Assembly: GCA_030054735.1 (NCBI GenBank)
Contig: JASGVX010000003.1
Coordinates: 65,532 to 110,151 of the forward strand
Length of the DNA: 44,620 bases
Reading direction: 5' to 3'
Source: Methanobacteriota archaeon
Lineage (GTDB): Archaea; Halobacteriota; Methanosarcinia; Methanosarcinales; Methanosarcinaceae
The position numbers and the translations under genes were made by a program. Of the stretch, positions 19,197 through 26,645 are shown piece after piece. Each line of letters opens with the position of its first letter. Positions within the stretch are counted from its first letter, which is position 1. Under the pieces are notes generated by a model, which did no database searches, was not told the origin of the DNA, and was given only the letters and a program-made list of their open reading frames with translations.

Positions 19197-20364
19197 GGTA
19201 AATCCTCCACCAATCTTTAAGCATCTTAGAGTAAAAATTAAGCTTTCCATCATTGATTTCCAGGTAAAAATCGTTTTCAAGATCAGAAATCAAATCTAAA
19301 AAATGTTCATAATCGTTAGATCCTGTTTCTTGCTGGAAAGCATTATAAGCGAGTTCAAGAGGATAATTATCTGTAGTTGAAGTTCTTCCTAAAATTGCTT
19401 TTGCAGCTTTTACATCCATTTCATGATAATAAACTTTGAGTCTCTTATAATAAGGATCAAAATAGTGCTTACATCCACTCCCAAGTAGACGACTATTGTA
19501 AACATTGTCAATTAAATTCTCATCTACCGCCTTACCAGTATTAATTTTTTCTTCTATTATAGCACTGAGCATAATGCTAACAAAATAAGGAATATACGGT
19601 TCTCCAATGCAATCAACTATTTTATTTACTAAAAAGGGTGTGTACTCCCAGCCTTCATCCTCAAAAACGTTTTCAACAATATGAAGCGCAACATCCCTTT
19701 CAAAGCCATTTACTCTAATTACCTTAAAATCATTGATAACATTAGTACCCCCAACATTTCTCAAGACCCGTTCAATACTTACAGAACCTCCAACAATAAA
19801 ACGCAAATTAGTACAGGTCTGCCGCAACTTTCGGAACCAAGACAAAAACTTTTCTGCATCTGATGGCTGCATGTTTTTGATAGCGATGGGGAATTCATCA
19901 AAAATAAAATAAATTCTTTCATTAGTTGAGTTAATTATTTTAAATAATGAATCAGATTTCTCTATCCAATTCTCCTCCAATCCTTCTTCAACAATATTCC
20001 TGAACTTAGCCTTGAATACAGCAGGAACCTCTATTTCCTCAAAATTGGATTGAACATTTTTAACTAAATTTCTTATATTTCGGAAACCAGATTTTTCGCT
20101 GAATTCTTCATATTCGTTCAATTCCATGATAGTTTCAGTTAGGAATCTTTGCGGTGAATATACACTTTCAACATCAAGGAAAATAACAACATTTCCGTTT
20201 CCAGACAGCTCTCTTTCTAACTTTCGCATAATTGAAGTTTTTCCAAATCTTCTAGGTGCGGAAAGAAGAATATTGTCCTTGTCTAATGATTTCAGAATTT
20301 GTTTGATCTCCTGTTCACGATCAATAAAGTCTTCTCCAATTGCAGGGCTTCCTACAGGCATCAT
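19183..20364 (-). CDS. Archaeal AAA-type ATPase (COG1672-like)
   Basis: A 393-aa predicted ATPase of the archaeal AAA group. It opens with EDFIDREQEIKQILKSL, then Walker A APRRFGKTS (36-44), Walker B RIYFIFDEFPIAI (150-162) and a sensor-like FIVGGSVSIERVL. The C-terminal part (VDVKAAKAILG-type helices after about 310) resembles the winged-helix region these proteins use after the ATPase. Members are common in archaeal genomes, often near mobile or defence-type genes, and remain mostly uncharacterised. It is the first gene of a two-gene operon and its end overlaps the TPR-ATPase start. Start ATG follows GAGTGAT. Palindromes with ATAAC half-sites lie 45-110 bases upstream. Confidence 0.85.
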   Translation of the reverse strand: MMPVGSPAIGEDFIDREQEIKQILKSLDKDNILLSAPRRFGKTSIMRKLERELSGNGNVVIFLDVESVYSPQRFLTETIMELNEYEEFSEKSGFRNIRNLVKNVQSNFEEIEVPAVFKAKFRNIVEEGLEENWIEKSDSLFKIINSTNERIYFIFDEFPIAIKNMQPSDAEKFLSWFRKLRQTCTNLRFIVGGSVSIERVLRNVGGTNVINDFKVIRVNGFERDVALHIVENVFEDEGWEYTPFLVNKIVDCIGEPYIPYFVSIMLSAIIEEKINTGKAVDENLIDNVYNSRLLGSGCKHYFDPYYKRLKVYYHEMDVKAAKAILGRTSTTDNYPLELAYNAFQQETGSNDYEHFLDLISDLENDFYLEINDGKLNFYSKMLKDWWRIYHGTI

Positions 20365-20408
20365 AATATATCACTCAAATATATCATTTAAAGCTCAGTA
20401 TATGTTGC

Positions 20409-20472
20409 ATAACAAATTTGTTATATGACTTTTTTGTTATATAACTTTTTTGTTACCTTATATAACGTTATA
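20409..20472 (-). promoter_or_regulatory. Cluster of three ATAAC/GTTAT palindromes, possible operator
   Basis: Three perfect inverted repeats occur in 64 bases: ATAACAAATTTGTTAT (20409-20424), GTTATATAAC (20436-20445) and TATAACGTTATA (20461-20472). All use the same ATAAC half-site; a further GTTA lies at 20452. The cluster begins 45 bases upstream of the ATPase operon start and overlaps where TATA elements would sit. A repressor-binding site is inferred. Chance palindromes in AT-rich DNA cannot be excluded. Confidence 0.45.
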
Positions 20473-20618
20473 CAGTACAATTGTAAAAAATACAATCGTC
20501 AGGTTGACATTAAAAATCAGAACATTTTTTTCGATGTCTTTTATGGATCATCTAGCTAGAAATGAGATTGAAGTTGGTTAATATATAGCTCAACTATCAT
20601 CACATATACAAACACTGC

Positions 20619-20776
20619 AGGTTGCCTCAAAACTAAAGTTAATTCTACAATTGTGTCAATTTTTTCTACTATAAGGTTAATTCATATCTAAATTTCTCTG
20701 TTTTAAGTAGTCATGTTTTTAAAGATAACGGTTTTCATGACCCAATTGTAGAAATAGTTTGAGTTTTGAGACAGCC
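20619..20776 (-). mobile_element. MITE family B, copy 1 (158 bp)
   Basis: Non-coding element with inverted ends AGGTTGCCTCAAAACT and AGTTTTGAGACAGCC. The inner sequence (ACAATTG, AAGGTTAATTCATATCTAAA) matches copies at 24561, 29148 and 44495 on the opposite strand. Ends of the GGCTGTCTCAAAA type are common on Methanosarcina insertion sequences (family knowledge). Confidence 0.8.
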
Positions 20777-21062
20777 GGACTGGATCATTTTTTTATAAAA
20801 GCTTAGTATGAGATTTTATTAATAGATCATATGTAAACCTAAAAGTTACGTACAAATACTATGTATTATTTCAAAATTGGTATCAACAAAAACTATGAAA
20901 TATTAAATGTCAACCTGCCGAAAGAAGGTTAACAGGAAATAAGTATTAAATAATGGAACAATAATCAAAAAACAAGAGGAAAAGGGTATAGAGAATTTTA
21001 CAGAAAATTAGACACACTGCCTCTATACCTGAAAATCATTTTTCCAGACCTTTCCATTTAGC

Positions 21063-21095
21063 ATGAAAGTGCTTCTAGGTACTTTCATTTTTTGT
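21063..21095 (+). terminator. Inverted repeat with T-run near the PKD gene end
   Basis: ATGAAAGT and ACTTTCAT pair around a 10-base loop and are followed by a run of T on the plus strand. The T-run favours termination of plus-strand transcripts, while the nearest gene end is the minus-strand PKD gene, 31 bases away. Function is therefore uncertain. Confidence 0.3.
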
Positions 21096-21125
21096 TCCTG
21101 TTATTCGAAGAATTTCATATGCGTT

Positions 21126-23993
21126 TTATCGATTTTTTCTCTCCGTTAAAGCAATACCTATCAGAAGTATTACCATAAATGCGACAAGGATCTTGATGGC
21201 TGTGGAAACATTTGACCAGTCTTTATATTCAGCCGCTGGCACTGGCCGTGACTCAGGCACTTCAACCTGCATGTTATCCGACTCAAGCGGAAGTACCGTG
21301 GTTTCAGTATTATTTTCGTTATATTCAATAGCAATAGCTTTCTTGCCAGTTATAATTGCAAACGTAGAGAAACCCGGGGTTCTGGATTCAAAATACATGT
21401 ACTTGCCGTCTTCTCCAATTTTACGCGTAGGGAGAGCTTTCCATTTTCCATTAGAATACCTGTACATGAAAACTGATGGCCCCTCAGTCTCGTTTTCAGA
21501 AATTTCAGAGCTTTTGACCCTGAACCCTATACTGGCATTGGCAATGTTCTCTGGAGTTGCAACCCCTTCATTTCCCACCCAGATATTCAGGTACTTATAG
21601 ACCTTTCCGGAAGGTTCTTTTGGGGTCAGGAAGGACCTGTTTTTAAGCTCTTCAACAATGGATGTGGTCTTCCCGAAGTTCCTTTTTGAATCGAACTTCA
21701 CATACATAATAGCAGTGGCATTTTTAGTGAACTCGAACTTTATCCGGTCTCCTGTTGTGATGAAATCCTGGGCAATTTCTTTAACTTCAACATTACTTGC
21801 AGGCTCAGGAGAACCCCCACCTCCAGCAGATGATGCCCCAAAAGAGCCACCTGACCCTCTACGGCTTGATTCCTCCTCACCGACTTTAATATAGTCAGTC
21901 CATGTAACAGTACTATGTTTGTAGTCATTGCTGACATTAAGGGTTACGGAATAACTTCCAGATTTGGAATACTCATGGGTCGGGTTCTGAGAGGTAGATG
22001 TGCTGTTGTCTCCAAAGTCCCAGAACCATCTGGTAACGTTTCCTGTAGAAGTATCTTTAAACTGTACGGTCAGAGGTGCACTCCCTTTATTTGTAGAAGC
22101 GGTAAAAGAAGCATGAAGCTCGTCTCCTACCATAATATAGTTAGACCTGGTTATATTACCCCACGCAGCAGTACCCTTACCTGCCCTCAAAGTAACCGTA
22201 TAGAGCCCGTTTGTTGTAAACTTATGAACAGGGTTATTTTCAGTTGAATCTATGATCCCGTCCGAGTTAAAGTCCCATTCCCAGGCAGTTGGATCTCCGG
22301 CAGAAAGATCTTGAAACTGAACGAAAAGCGGAGCGGGTCCTGAAGTCACGTTTGATGTAAAATCAGGAATCGGTGCATTAAGCGAGAGCACATTTACAGA
22401 AGAAGGGACCACGGTGGCGTTTGACCCAAAGGCATTTGTTACTGTCAATCCCACAGTATAATTCCCGGCGTCGAAATATGTATGAGATGGGCTCTGAGAT
22501 GTTGACTCATTTCCGTCCCCAAAGTCCCATAGCCAGGAAGTTGCATTTCCCGACGAAGCATCGTTAAACTGAACAGTAAGTGGAGCATTCCCCTCCCGTG
22601 GGTATACGGTGAAAGCAGCTAGAGGTAAATCCCCGACTATGATAGGTATTGTTTTACTGCCAGCGGCAGTGCCGTTGATTGCTTTAAGGGTAATAGAATA
22701 AGTTCCCTGAGATTCATATACATAAGTAGGGTTTTGTTCAGTTGAATCAATTATCCCGTCCGAGTTAAAGTCCCATTCCCAGGAAATCGGAGCTCCGGTA
22801 GAAAGGTCCTGAAATTGGACGGAAAGCGGGGCTGGACCTGAAACGGGATTGAATGAAAAATTGGCTACAGGCGCAGTGATTGAGTATGCACGTATATAAG
22901 AAGCAGCCTCAAATGTATATGACCCGTATGAATTTGTTACAGTTAATTTTACGGTATATGTCCCTTCTCCAGAATATGTATGGGAAGGATTTTTGTCATT
23001 TGATTTGTTGCCGTCTCCGAAGTCCCATTCCCATTTTGTTGGGTCTCCGGTTGAAGTGTCAGTAAAACTTACTGTTAGAGGAGCTATTCCTGATAGCGGG
23101 GAAGCGATAAAGCTAGCTGTTGGCCCATTTCCAACAGTAATGTAATTTGATTTTGTAATTTCATCGCTGGCAGCGCTGTTGGTTACTGTAAGGGTTACGG
23201 AATATGTTCCGGCAGTCGAATAGGTGAAAACCGGGTTCTTTTCAGTTGAATCTATGGTCCCGTCTGAGTTAAAGTCCCATGCCCACTTTGTAGGGTTTCC
23301 GGTTGAGCTGTCAGTAAAACTTACTGTTAGTGGAGCTGTTCCTGATAGAGGGGACGCGGAAAAGTCAGCAGTTGGCCCTTTTTCAACAGTAATGTAATTT
23401 GATTTTGTAATTTTATCGCTGACAGTGCTGTTGGTTACTGTAAGGGTTACGGAATATGTTCCGGCAGTCGAATAGGTGTAAACCGGGTTCTTTTCAGTTG
23501 AATCTATGGTCCCGTCCGAGTTAAAGTCCCATTCCCATTTTGTAGGGTTTCCGGTTGAGCTGTCAGTAAACCTTACTGTTAACGGAGCTATTCCTGATAG
23601 TGGGGACGCGGAAAAATCAGCAGTTGGCCCTTTTTCAACAGTAATGTAATTTGATTTTGTAATTTCATCACTGACAGTGCTGTTAGTTGCTGTAAGGGTT
23701 GCGGAATATATTCCGGGAGTCGAATAGGTGTAAATCGGGTTCTTTTCAGTTGAATCTATGATCCCGTCCGAGTTAAAGTCCCATTCCCAATTTGTCGGGC
23801 TTCCGTTTGAGCTGTCAGTAAATTTTACTGTTAGCGGAGCTATTCCTGATAGCGGAGAAGCTGAAAATTCCGCAAAAAATGATTCATTAGCGACATATGC
23901 GGCAGAGCCTAAATCCGAGTCAGCAACTATCACCAATGGTGAATATATTAGAAATAGAAGCATAAATGCCGTTATTCGTTTCAATTCACGCAC
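21126..23993 (-). CDS. Secreted PKD-repeat surface protein with PGF-pre-PGF-like domain
   Basis: A 955-aa cell-surface protein. It has a signal peptide (MRELKRITAFMLLFLIYSPL, cleavage near 25-35) and eight PKD domains (about 38-715; typical WDFGDGN and APLTVxFxDxS). A Ser/Gly-rich linker (RRGSGGSFGASSAGGGGSPE) follows, then a domain like the archaeal PGF-pre-PGF region (FKFEFTKNAT-type start, ending SRTPGFSTFAIITG) and a C-terminal membrane helix (IKILVAFMVILLIGIAL) before ERKNR. Several PKD units carry DFNSDGxIDS, a DxNxDG calcium-loop-like insert. The start is GTG after a GGAAGAGG site. PKD proteins act in adhesion and the cell envelope; the partner here is unknown. It stands alone among mobile repeats. 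Confidence 0.9.
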   Translation of the reverse strand: MRELKRITAFMLLFLIYSPLVIVADSDLGSAAYVANESFFAEFSASPLSGIAPLTVKFTDSSNGSPTNWEWDFNSDGIIDSTEKNPIYTYSTPGIYSATLTATNSTVSDEITKSNYITVEKGPTADFSASPLSGIAPLTVRFTDSSTGNPTKWEWDFNSDGTIDSTEKNPVYTYSTAGTYSVTLTVTNSTVSDKITKSNYITVEKGPTADFSASPLSGTAPLTVSFTDSSTGNPTKWAWDFNSDGTIDSTEKNPVFTYSTAGTYSVTLTVTNSAASDEITKSNYITVGNGPTASFIASPLSGIAPLTVSFTDTSTGDPTKWEWDFGDGNKSNDKNPSHTYSGEGTYTVKLTVTNSYGSYTFEAASYIRAYSITAPVANFSFNPVSGPAPLSVQFQDLSTGAPISWEWDFNSDGIIDSTEQNPTYVYESQGTYSITLKAINGTAAGSKTIPIIVGDLPLAAFTVYPREGNAPLTVQFNDASSGNATSWLWDFGDGNESTSQSPSHTYFDAGNYTVGLTVTNAFGSNATVVPSSVNVLSLNAPIPDFTSNVTSGPAPLFVQFQDLSAGDPTAWEWDFNSDGIIDSTENNPVHKFTTNGLYTVTLRAGKGTAAWGNITRSNYIMVGDELHASFTASTNKGSAPLTVQFKDTSTGNVTRWFWDFGDNSTSTSQNPTHEYSKSGSYSVTLNVSNDYKHSTVTWTDYIKVGEEESSRRGSGGSFGASSAGGGGSPEPASNVEVKEIAQDFITTGDRIKFEFTKNATAIMYVKFDSKRNFGKTTSIVEELKNRSFLTPKEPSGKVYKYLNIWVGNEGVATPENIANASIGFRVKSSEISENETEGPSVFMYRYSNGKWKALPTRKIGEDGKYMYFESRTPGFSTFAIITGKKAIAIEYNENNTETTVLPLESDNMQVEVPESRPVPAAEYKDWSNVSTAIKILVAFMVILLIGIALTERKNR
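23070..23905 (-). repeat. Near-identical DNA repeats encoding the first three PKD domains
   Basis: Three consecutive units of about 250-260 bases are almost identical at DNA level (for example TCAGTTGAATCTATGGTCCC recurs at 23240 and 23495, with a variant near 23750). Later PKD units have diverged. This points to recent tandem duplication at the N-terminal side. Confidence 0.8.
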
Positions 23994-24247
23994 CCTCTTC
24001 CTTTTTGTATTTTAAGCCACACAATCATAAAATTAAAGTAGTTTTTCTTTGTTTTTTTGAAGCTTATTACCTTCCGTCTCCTTCTGGAAAAGCAAATTTT
24101 GTAAACCTTAAGCTGGTCATAAGTCCAAAAAGCTCCAGGGGTCGGTGAGAGGAATAAAGCACTTTCTTTTAAAGCACTTTCTTTTACGATATATTATCAA
24201 GTTGTTCCGCATATAAATAAACTAACATTTTAAATGTAAATTGATTA

Positions 24248-24361
24248 GGACTATACGCACTTGAAATGTAAAATCAGATACATGCGGGCTCGTCTACATT
24301 ATTTGAGTTTATACAACTAAGTCACTTCCCCTCATGGTTTTCAATTCAACTGCGTAAGTCT
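24248..24361 (-). mobile_element. MITE family A, second copy (114 bp)
   Basis: Inverted relative to the copy at 8894. Ends are GGACTATACGCACTTGAA and TTCAACTGCGTAAGTCT, and TA flanks both sides. Its reverse complement matches the first copy across the interior (for example GAGCCCGCATGTATCTGATT). A few changes in the ends suggest it is no longer mobile. Confidence 0.82.
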
Positions 24362-24560
24362 TATTGACATCCAGAATATTAAACTTTTTGATTTAAGGGT
24401 ATCCAGTAAGCTTATTTTCTCTAGCATATCAAGATTTGTTTTAATAAAAATTATTTTATATAAAAAATGTAGTCATTTAGCGTAATTCTTCAAAAGATTA
24501 GCACGCAAAGTACCAGCACATTCAGAACTGGAAAAAAGAAAAACTGGAATTTATCCTGGC

Positions 24561-24724
24561 AGGTTGTCTCAAAACTAAAAGCAATTCTACAATTGGATAA
24601 TGAGATACGTTAACTTTAAAAAGTCCAGCTTAAAATAGAGAAATTTAGATATAAATTTACCTTATAGTTTATAGTGGAAAAAATTGACACTATTCTAAAA
24701 TTAACTTTATTTTTGAGACAGCCT
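24561..24724 (+). mobile_element. MITE family B, copy 2 (164 bp)
   Basis: Ends AGGTTGTCTCAAAACT and TTTTTGAGACAGCCT; the interior begins CTACAATTGGATAATGAGAT. It matches copies 3 and 4 in the same orientation and copy 1 inverted. Confidence 0.82.
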
Positions 24725-24777
24725 GTAAAGTATTGTACAGGTTCAGAAAAAACTACCTGAAAATATATGATTCGTGA

Positions 24778-24949
24778 CTAGTGTCGCGTCAGCAGCAAAA
24801 TGTCGTATAAATTCAATTGTAACTATTCAGAATCATTAAATATTTGAAGATTGACGCAACACTAGTGTCGCGTCAGCATTAAGATATTGCATATAATCTA
24901 TTACAACGATTCAAAATCGTATAATCCTTGATGACTGACACGACACTAG
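24778..24949. mobile_element. Two abutting MITE family C copies sharing a CTAG
   Basis: Copy one (24778-24865) runs from CTAGTGTCGCGTCAGC to TTGACGCAACACTAG. Copy two (24862-24949) runs from the same CTAGTGTCGCGTCAGC to TGACACGACACTAG. They share the CTAG at 24862-24865. This fits insertion at a CTAG target with its duplication. Related ends occur at 30551 and 38572. Confidence 0.8.
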
Positions 24950-24965
24950 ATCGCAATCTGAAAGG

Positions 24966-25256
24966 TTAGAACCTTACAGCATTAAGGACAGTCAGCTTTT
25001 TCTTCCAGTAGTCAAGCCCTTTTTTTGCGGCGTACCACTCATAGAACCTGTCATCATCGATATATTCTCCAGTTTCGAATTTTTCTATGAGCTCCGTAGA
25101 AATCAGGTCGTACTTGTCTTCAAATTCATCGCAGATCATGGAATAGCGGTGTACCTTGTATTTTGCAAGATGCTTCTCATGTTCTAAAGCCGAGCGAACA
25201 ACCTCGCTTGCTTCCTGTATCGAGTAATTGATGTCAATCTCCAATGTAAGGTCCAT
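24966..25256 (-). CDS. Small hypothetical protein (96 aa)
   Basis: Not recognised. The product is acidic at its centre (CDEFEDKYDLISTELIEKFE) and has a basic, aromatic end (WYAAKKGLDYWKKKLTVLNAVRF). Predicted mainly helical, with no membrane segment or cysteine pair. It starts at an ATG preceded by GGGATAAAC, with an A/T-rich TATA-like tract further up. It lies directly against two MITE C copies. Size and setting would fit a small regulator or an antitoxin-like protein, but no partner gene is adjacent and no family match is claimed. Confidence 0.6.
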   Translation of the reverse strand: MDLTLEIDINYSIQEASEVVRSALEHEKHLAKYKVHRYSMICDEFEDKYDLISTELIEKFETGEYIDDDRFYEWYAAKKGLDYWKKKLTVLNAVRF

Positions 25257-25704
25257 GTTTATCCCATATAAAATTATAGCTTGATACTAAAGTTTGATCC
25301 TATATCTTTTTTTCTATTTATTAATGAGTTATATTTATTTGTATACAGAAAAGTAAGAAGCATTAGACCAAGGTAAAAAATTTAAGTATTTTAATTACAG
25401 CAACACATTTGAAAAATTATGAGAAAATTTCTTATCCTGGGACCCGCAATCCTCAGAATAGTTTTCCTTTTATTTTTATTATTTTTTCTATTTTGTCTTT
25501 CTTATCTATTTATCGTTAGTTTTCCCCTTTAATATAATATTAATTAGATTCATAGTTCCCAAACATTAATATACTGAGTGGTGGATTACTATATGATTTC
25601 AACTCTTTTATATTAATGATCATGTGAAAAAAACATATATAGTATTACTTACATTAAGCTTATGTATTCTCATTTGAATGAATAATAAATTACTCGGTGA
25701 TACA
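25257..25704. other. Divergent upstream region of the 96-aa gene and nikR
   Basis: 448 bases, very AT-rich. TATA-like ACATATATAGTA at about 25630-25641 lies some 65 bases ahead of nikR. I found no inverted repeat matching the E. coli NikR operator. No ORF or RNA structure was seen in the rest. Confidence 0.5.
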
Positions 25705-26127
25705 ATGGGAACAGAACTTATGAGGATAGGAGTCTCCCTACCCAATACACTTCTTGATAAATTTGATGAGATTATTGAAAAAAGAGGTTACTCCTCCCGT
25801 TCAGAAGGAATAAGGGACTCCATCAGGAGTTATATCTCTTATTATGAGTGGATGGGCGACATTAAAGGCCATCGTGTTGGGACAGTTGCCGTTATTTACG
25901 ACCACACGAAGCGCGGGCTTTCAAATGCACTTGCAGATATACAGCACAACTACTCTCACCTGATTAAATCTTCCGTGCACATCCACCTCGACCATGACAA
26001 TTGTTTTGAGGTAATTGTTCTCGATGGAGATGGTGAGGAAATTAAAGAGCTTGCCGAATCCATTATGGCTCTCAAAGGGGTAAAATTCTCAAAACTTACT
26101 ACTGTAGCCTCAAACGAAAAGATTTGA
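25705..26127 (+). CDS. nikR: Nickel-responsive regulator NikR
   Basis: Ribbon-helix-helix repressor with a nickel-binding ACT-like domain. Methanogens need nickel for F430, hydrogenases and CO dehydrogenase. From the ATG at 25705 the protein is 140 aa. RHH domain at 1-50 ([36 protein letters not shown]). Nickel ligands are all present: His81 (ADIQHNY), His92 and His94 (VHIH), Cys100 (HDNC), equivalent to E. coli His76, His87, His89 and Cys95. An ATG at 25678 would add nine residues; I prefer 25705 because GGTGA lies just upstream and the protein then has family length. No nickel transporter gene is adjacent, so it acts on distant targets. Confidence 0.93.
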   Translation: MGTELMRIGVSLPNTLLDKFDEIIEKRGYSSRSEGIRDSIRSYISYYEWMGDIKGHRVGTVAVIYDHTKRGLSNALADIQHNYSHLIKSSVHIHLDHDNCFEVIVLDGDGEEIKELAESIMALKGVKFSKLTTVASNEKI

Positions 26128-26227
26128 TTTTTATCTTTCCGGATACGAAGCTCCAATAGTAAGTTTACTCAGGAATGCTGAGGGGCGTTAAACTTATTTA
26201 ATGGGTCAAAGTCCCTCAACTCCTCAC

Positions 26228-26590
26228 TTAATATTTCTGAAGGTATCTTTCAATTTGTTTCAGAAGCAAGTTTCTGAATTCCATAAGGTCATAGATCTGG
26301 AAACGACGCTCTCTCCTTGAACCCACGAGCCATGCTCCCTTTAAGAGCTTCAGGTGATAAGAAAGTGCAGAATGCTTCAGGTCTGTAGCTTCAATAAGGA
26401 CACAGACGCAAAGGCTCTGGACTTCAATAGCTTGCAGTATCTTCGCGGATTGGGCCTGTAAGGACTTTGAACAGACTGACTATTCTTCAAAATTTTCATT
26501 CAGGGCTGTATGAACAGCTTCGAGCACCTCTTCTGAAAGTGCATAAGCGTCCTGATCTATTATTTTCCACTCAGACCTTTTTTTCCACTC
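26228..26590 (-). pseudogene. Broken ArsR-family regulator
   Basis: Minus-strand translation gives pieces of an ArsR winged-helix protein in different frames. The first is EEVLEAVHTALNENFEE, ending at a TAG. Then VSLFKVLTGPIR in a shifted frame. Then, back in the first frame, AKILQAIEVQSLCVCVLIEA, HSALSYHLKLLKGAW and RRFQIYDL, to a TAA at 26228-26230. SLCVCVLIE matches the metal-binding helix motif (ELCVCDL) of ArsR/SmtB proteins. Two compensating indels are needed to rebuild the gene, and the 5' end runs into an 18-bp repeat array, so no start codon is left. It follows the glycosyltransferase gene on the same strand. Confidence 0.75.
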
Positions 26591-26640
26591 AGACCTTTTT
26601 TTTCCACTCAGACCTTTTTTTCCACTCAGACCTTTTTTCA
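26563..26640. repeat. 17-20 bp tandem repeat, four copies
   Basis: TTTTCCACTCAGACCTTT recurs four times with variable T-run length (units near 26563, 26581, 26600 and 26619). It fills the space between the AglD-like stop (26646) and the arsR pseudogene body. The unequal T-runs are typical of replication slippage. Confidence 0.88.
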
Positions 26641-26645
26641 GGCTA

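Larger units (their letters stand above)
20365..21125. other. Intergenic, ATPase operon promoter side and MITE B copy
   Basis: 761 bases between the ATPase operon 5' end and the PKD gene 3' end. It contains the palindrome cluster at 20409-20472, MITE B copy 1, and an inverted repeat at 21063-21088 near the PKD stop. No supportable ORF was seen. Confidence 0.6.
23994..24965. other. Repeat-dense intergenic region (MITEs A, B and C)
   Basis: 972 bases without a supportable gene. It contains a direct repeat of AAAGCACTTTCTTTT near 24155-24185, MITE A copy 2, MITE B copy 2 and two abutting MITE C copies in turn. All three families are found within about 700 bases, so the site looks like an insertion hot spot. 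Confidence 0.8.

Noticed and set aside
25560-25704. NikR operator upstream of nikR
   Set aside because: No GTATGA-N16-TCATAC-like dyad was found; the weak AT-rich symmetries are not specific.
26480-26500. In-frame TAG in the arsR remnant as a pyrrolysine codon
   Set aside because: Methanosarcina can read TAG, but conserved sequence resumes in a different frame right after it, so a frameshift explains the break better.
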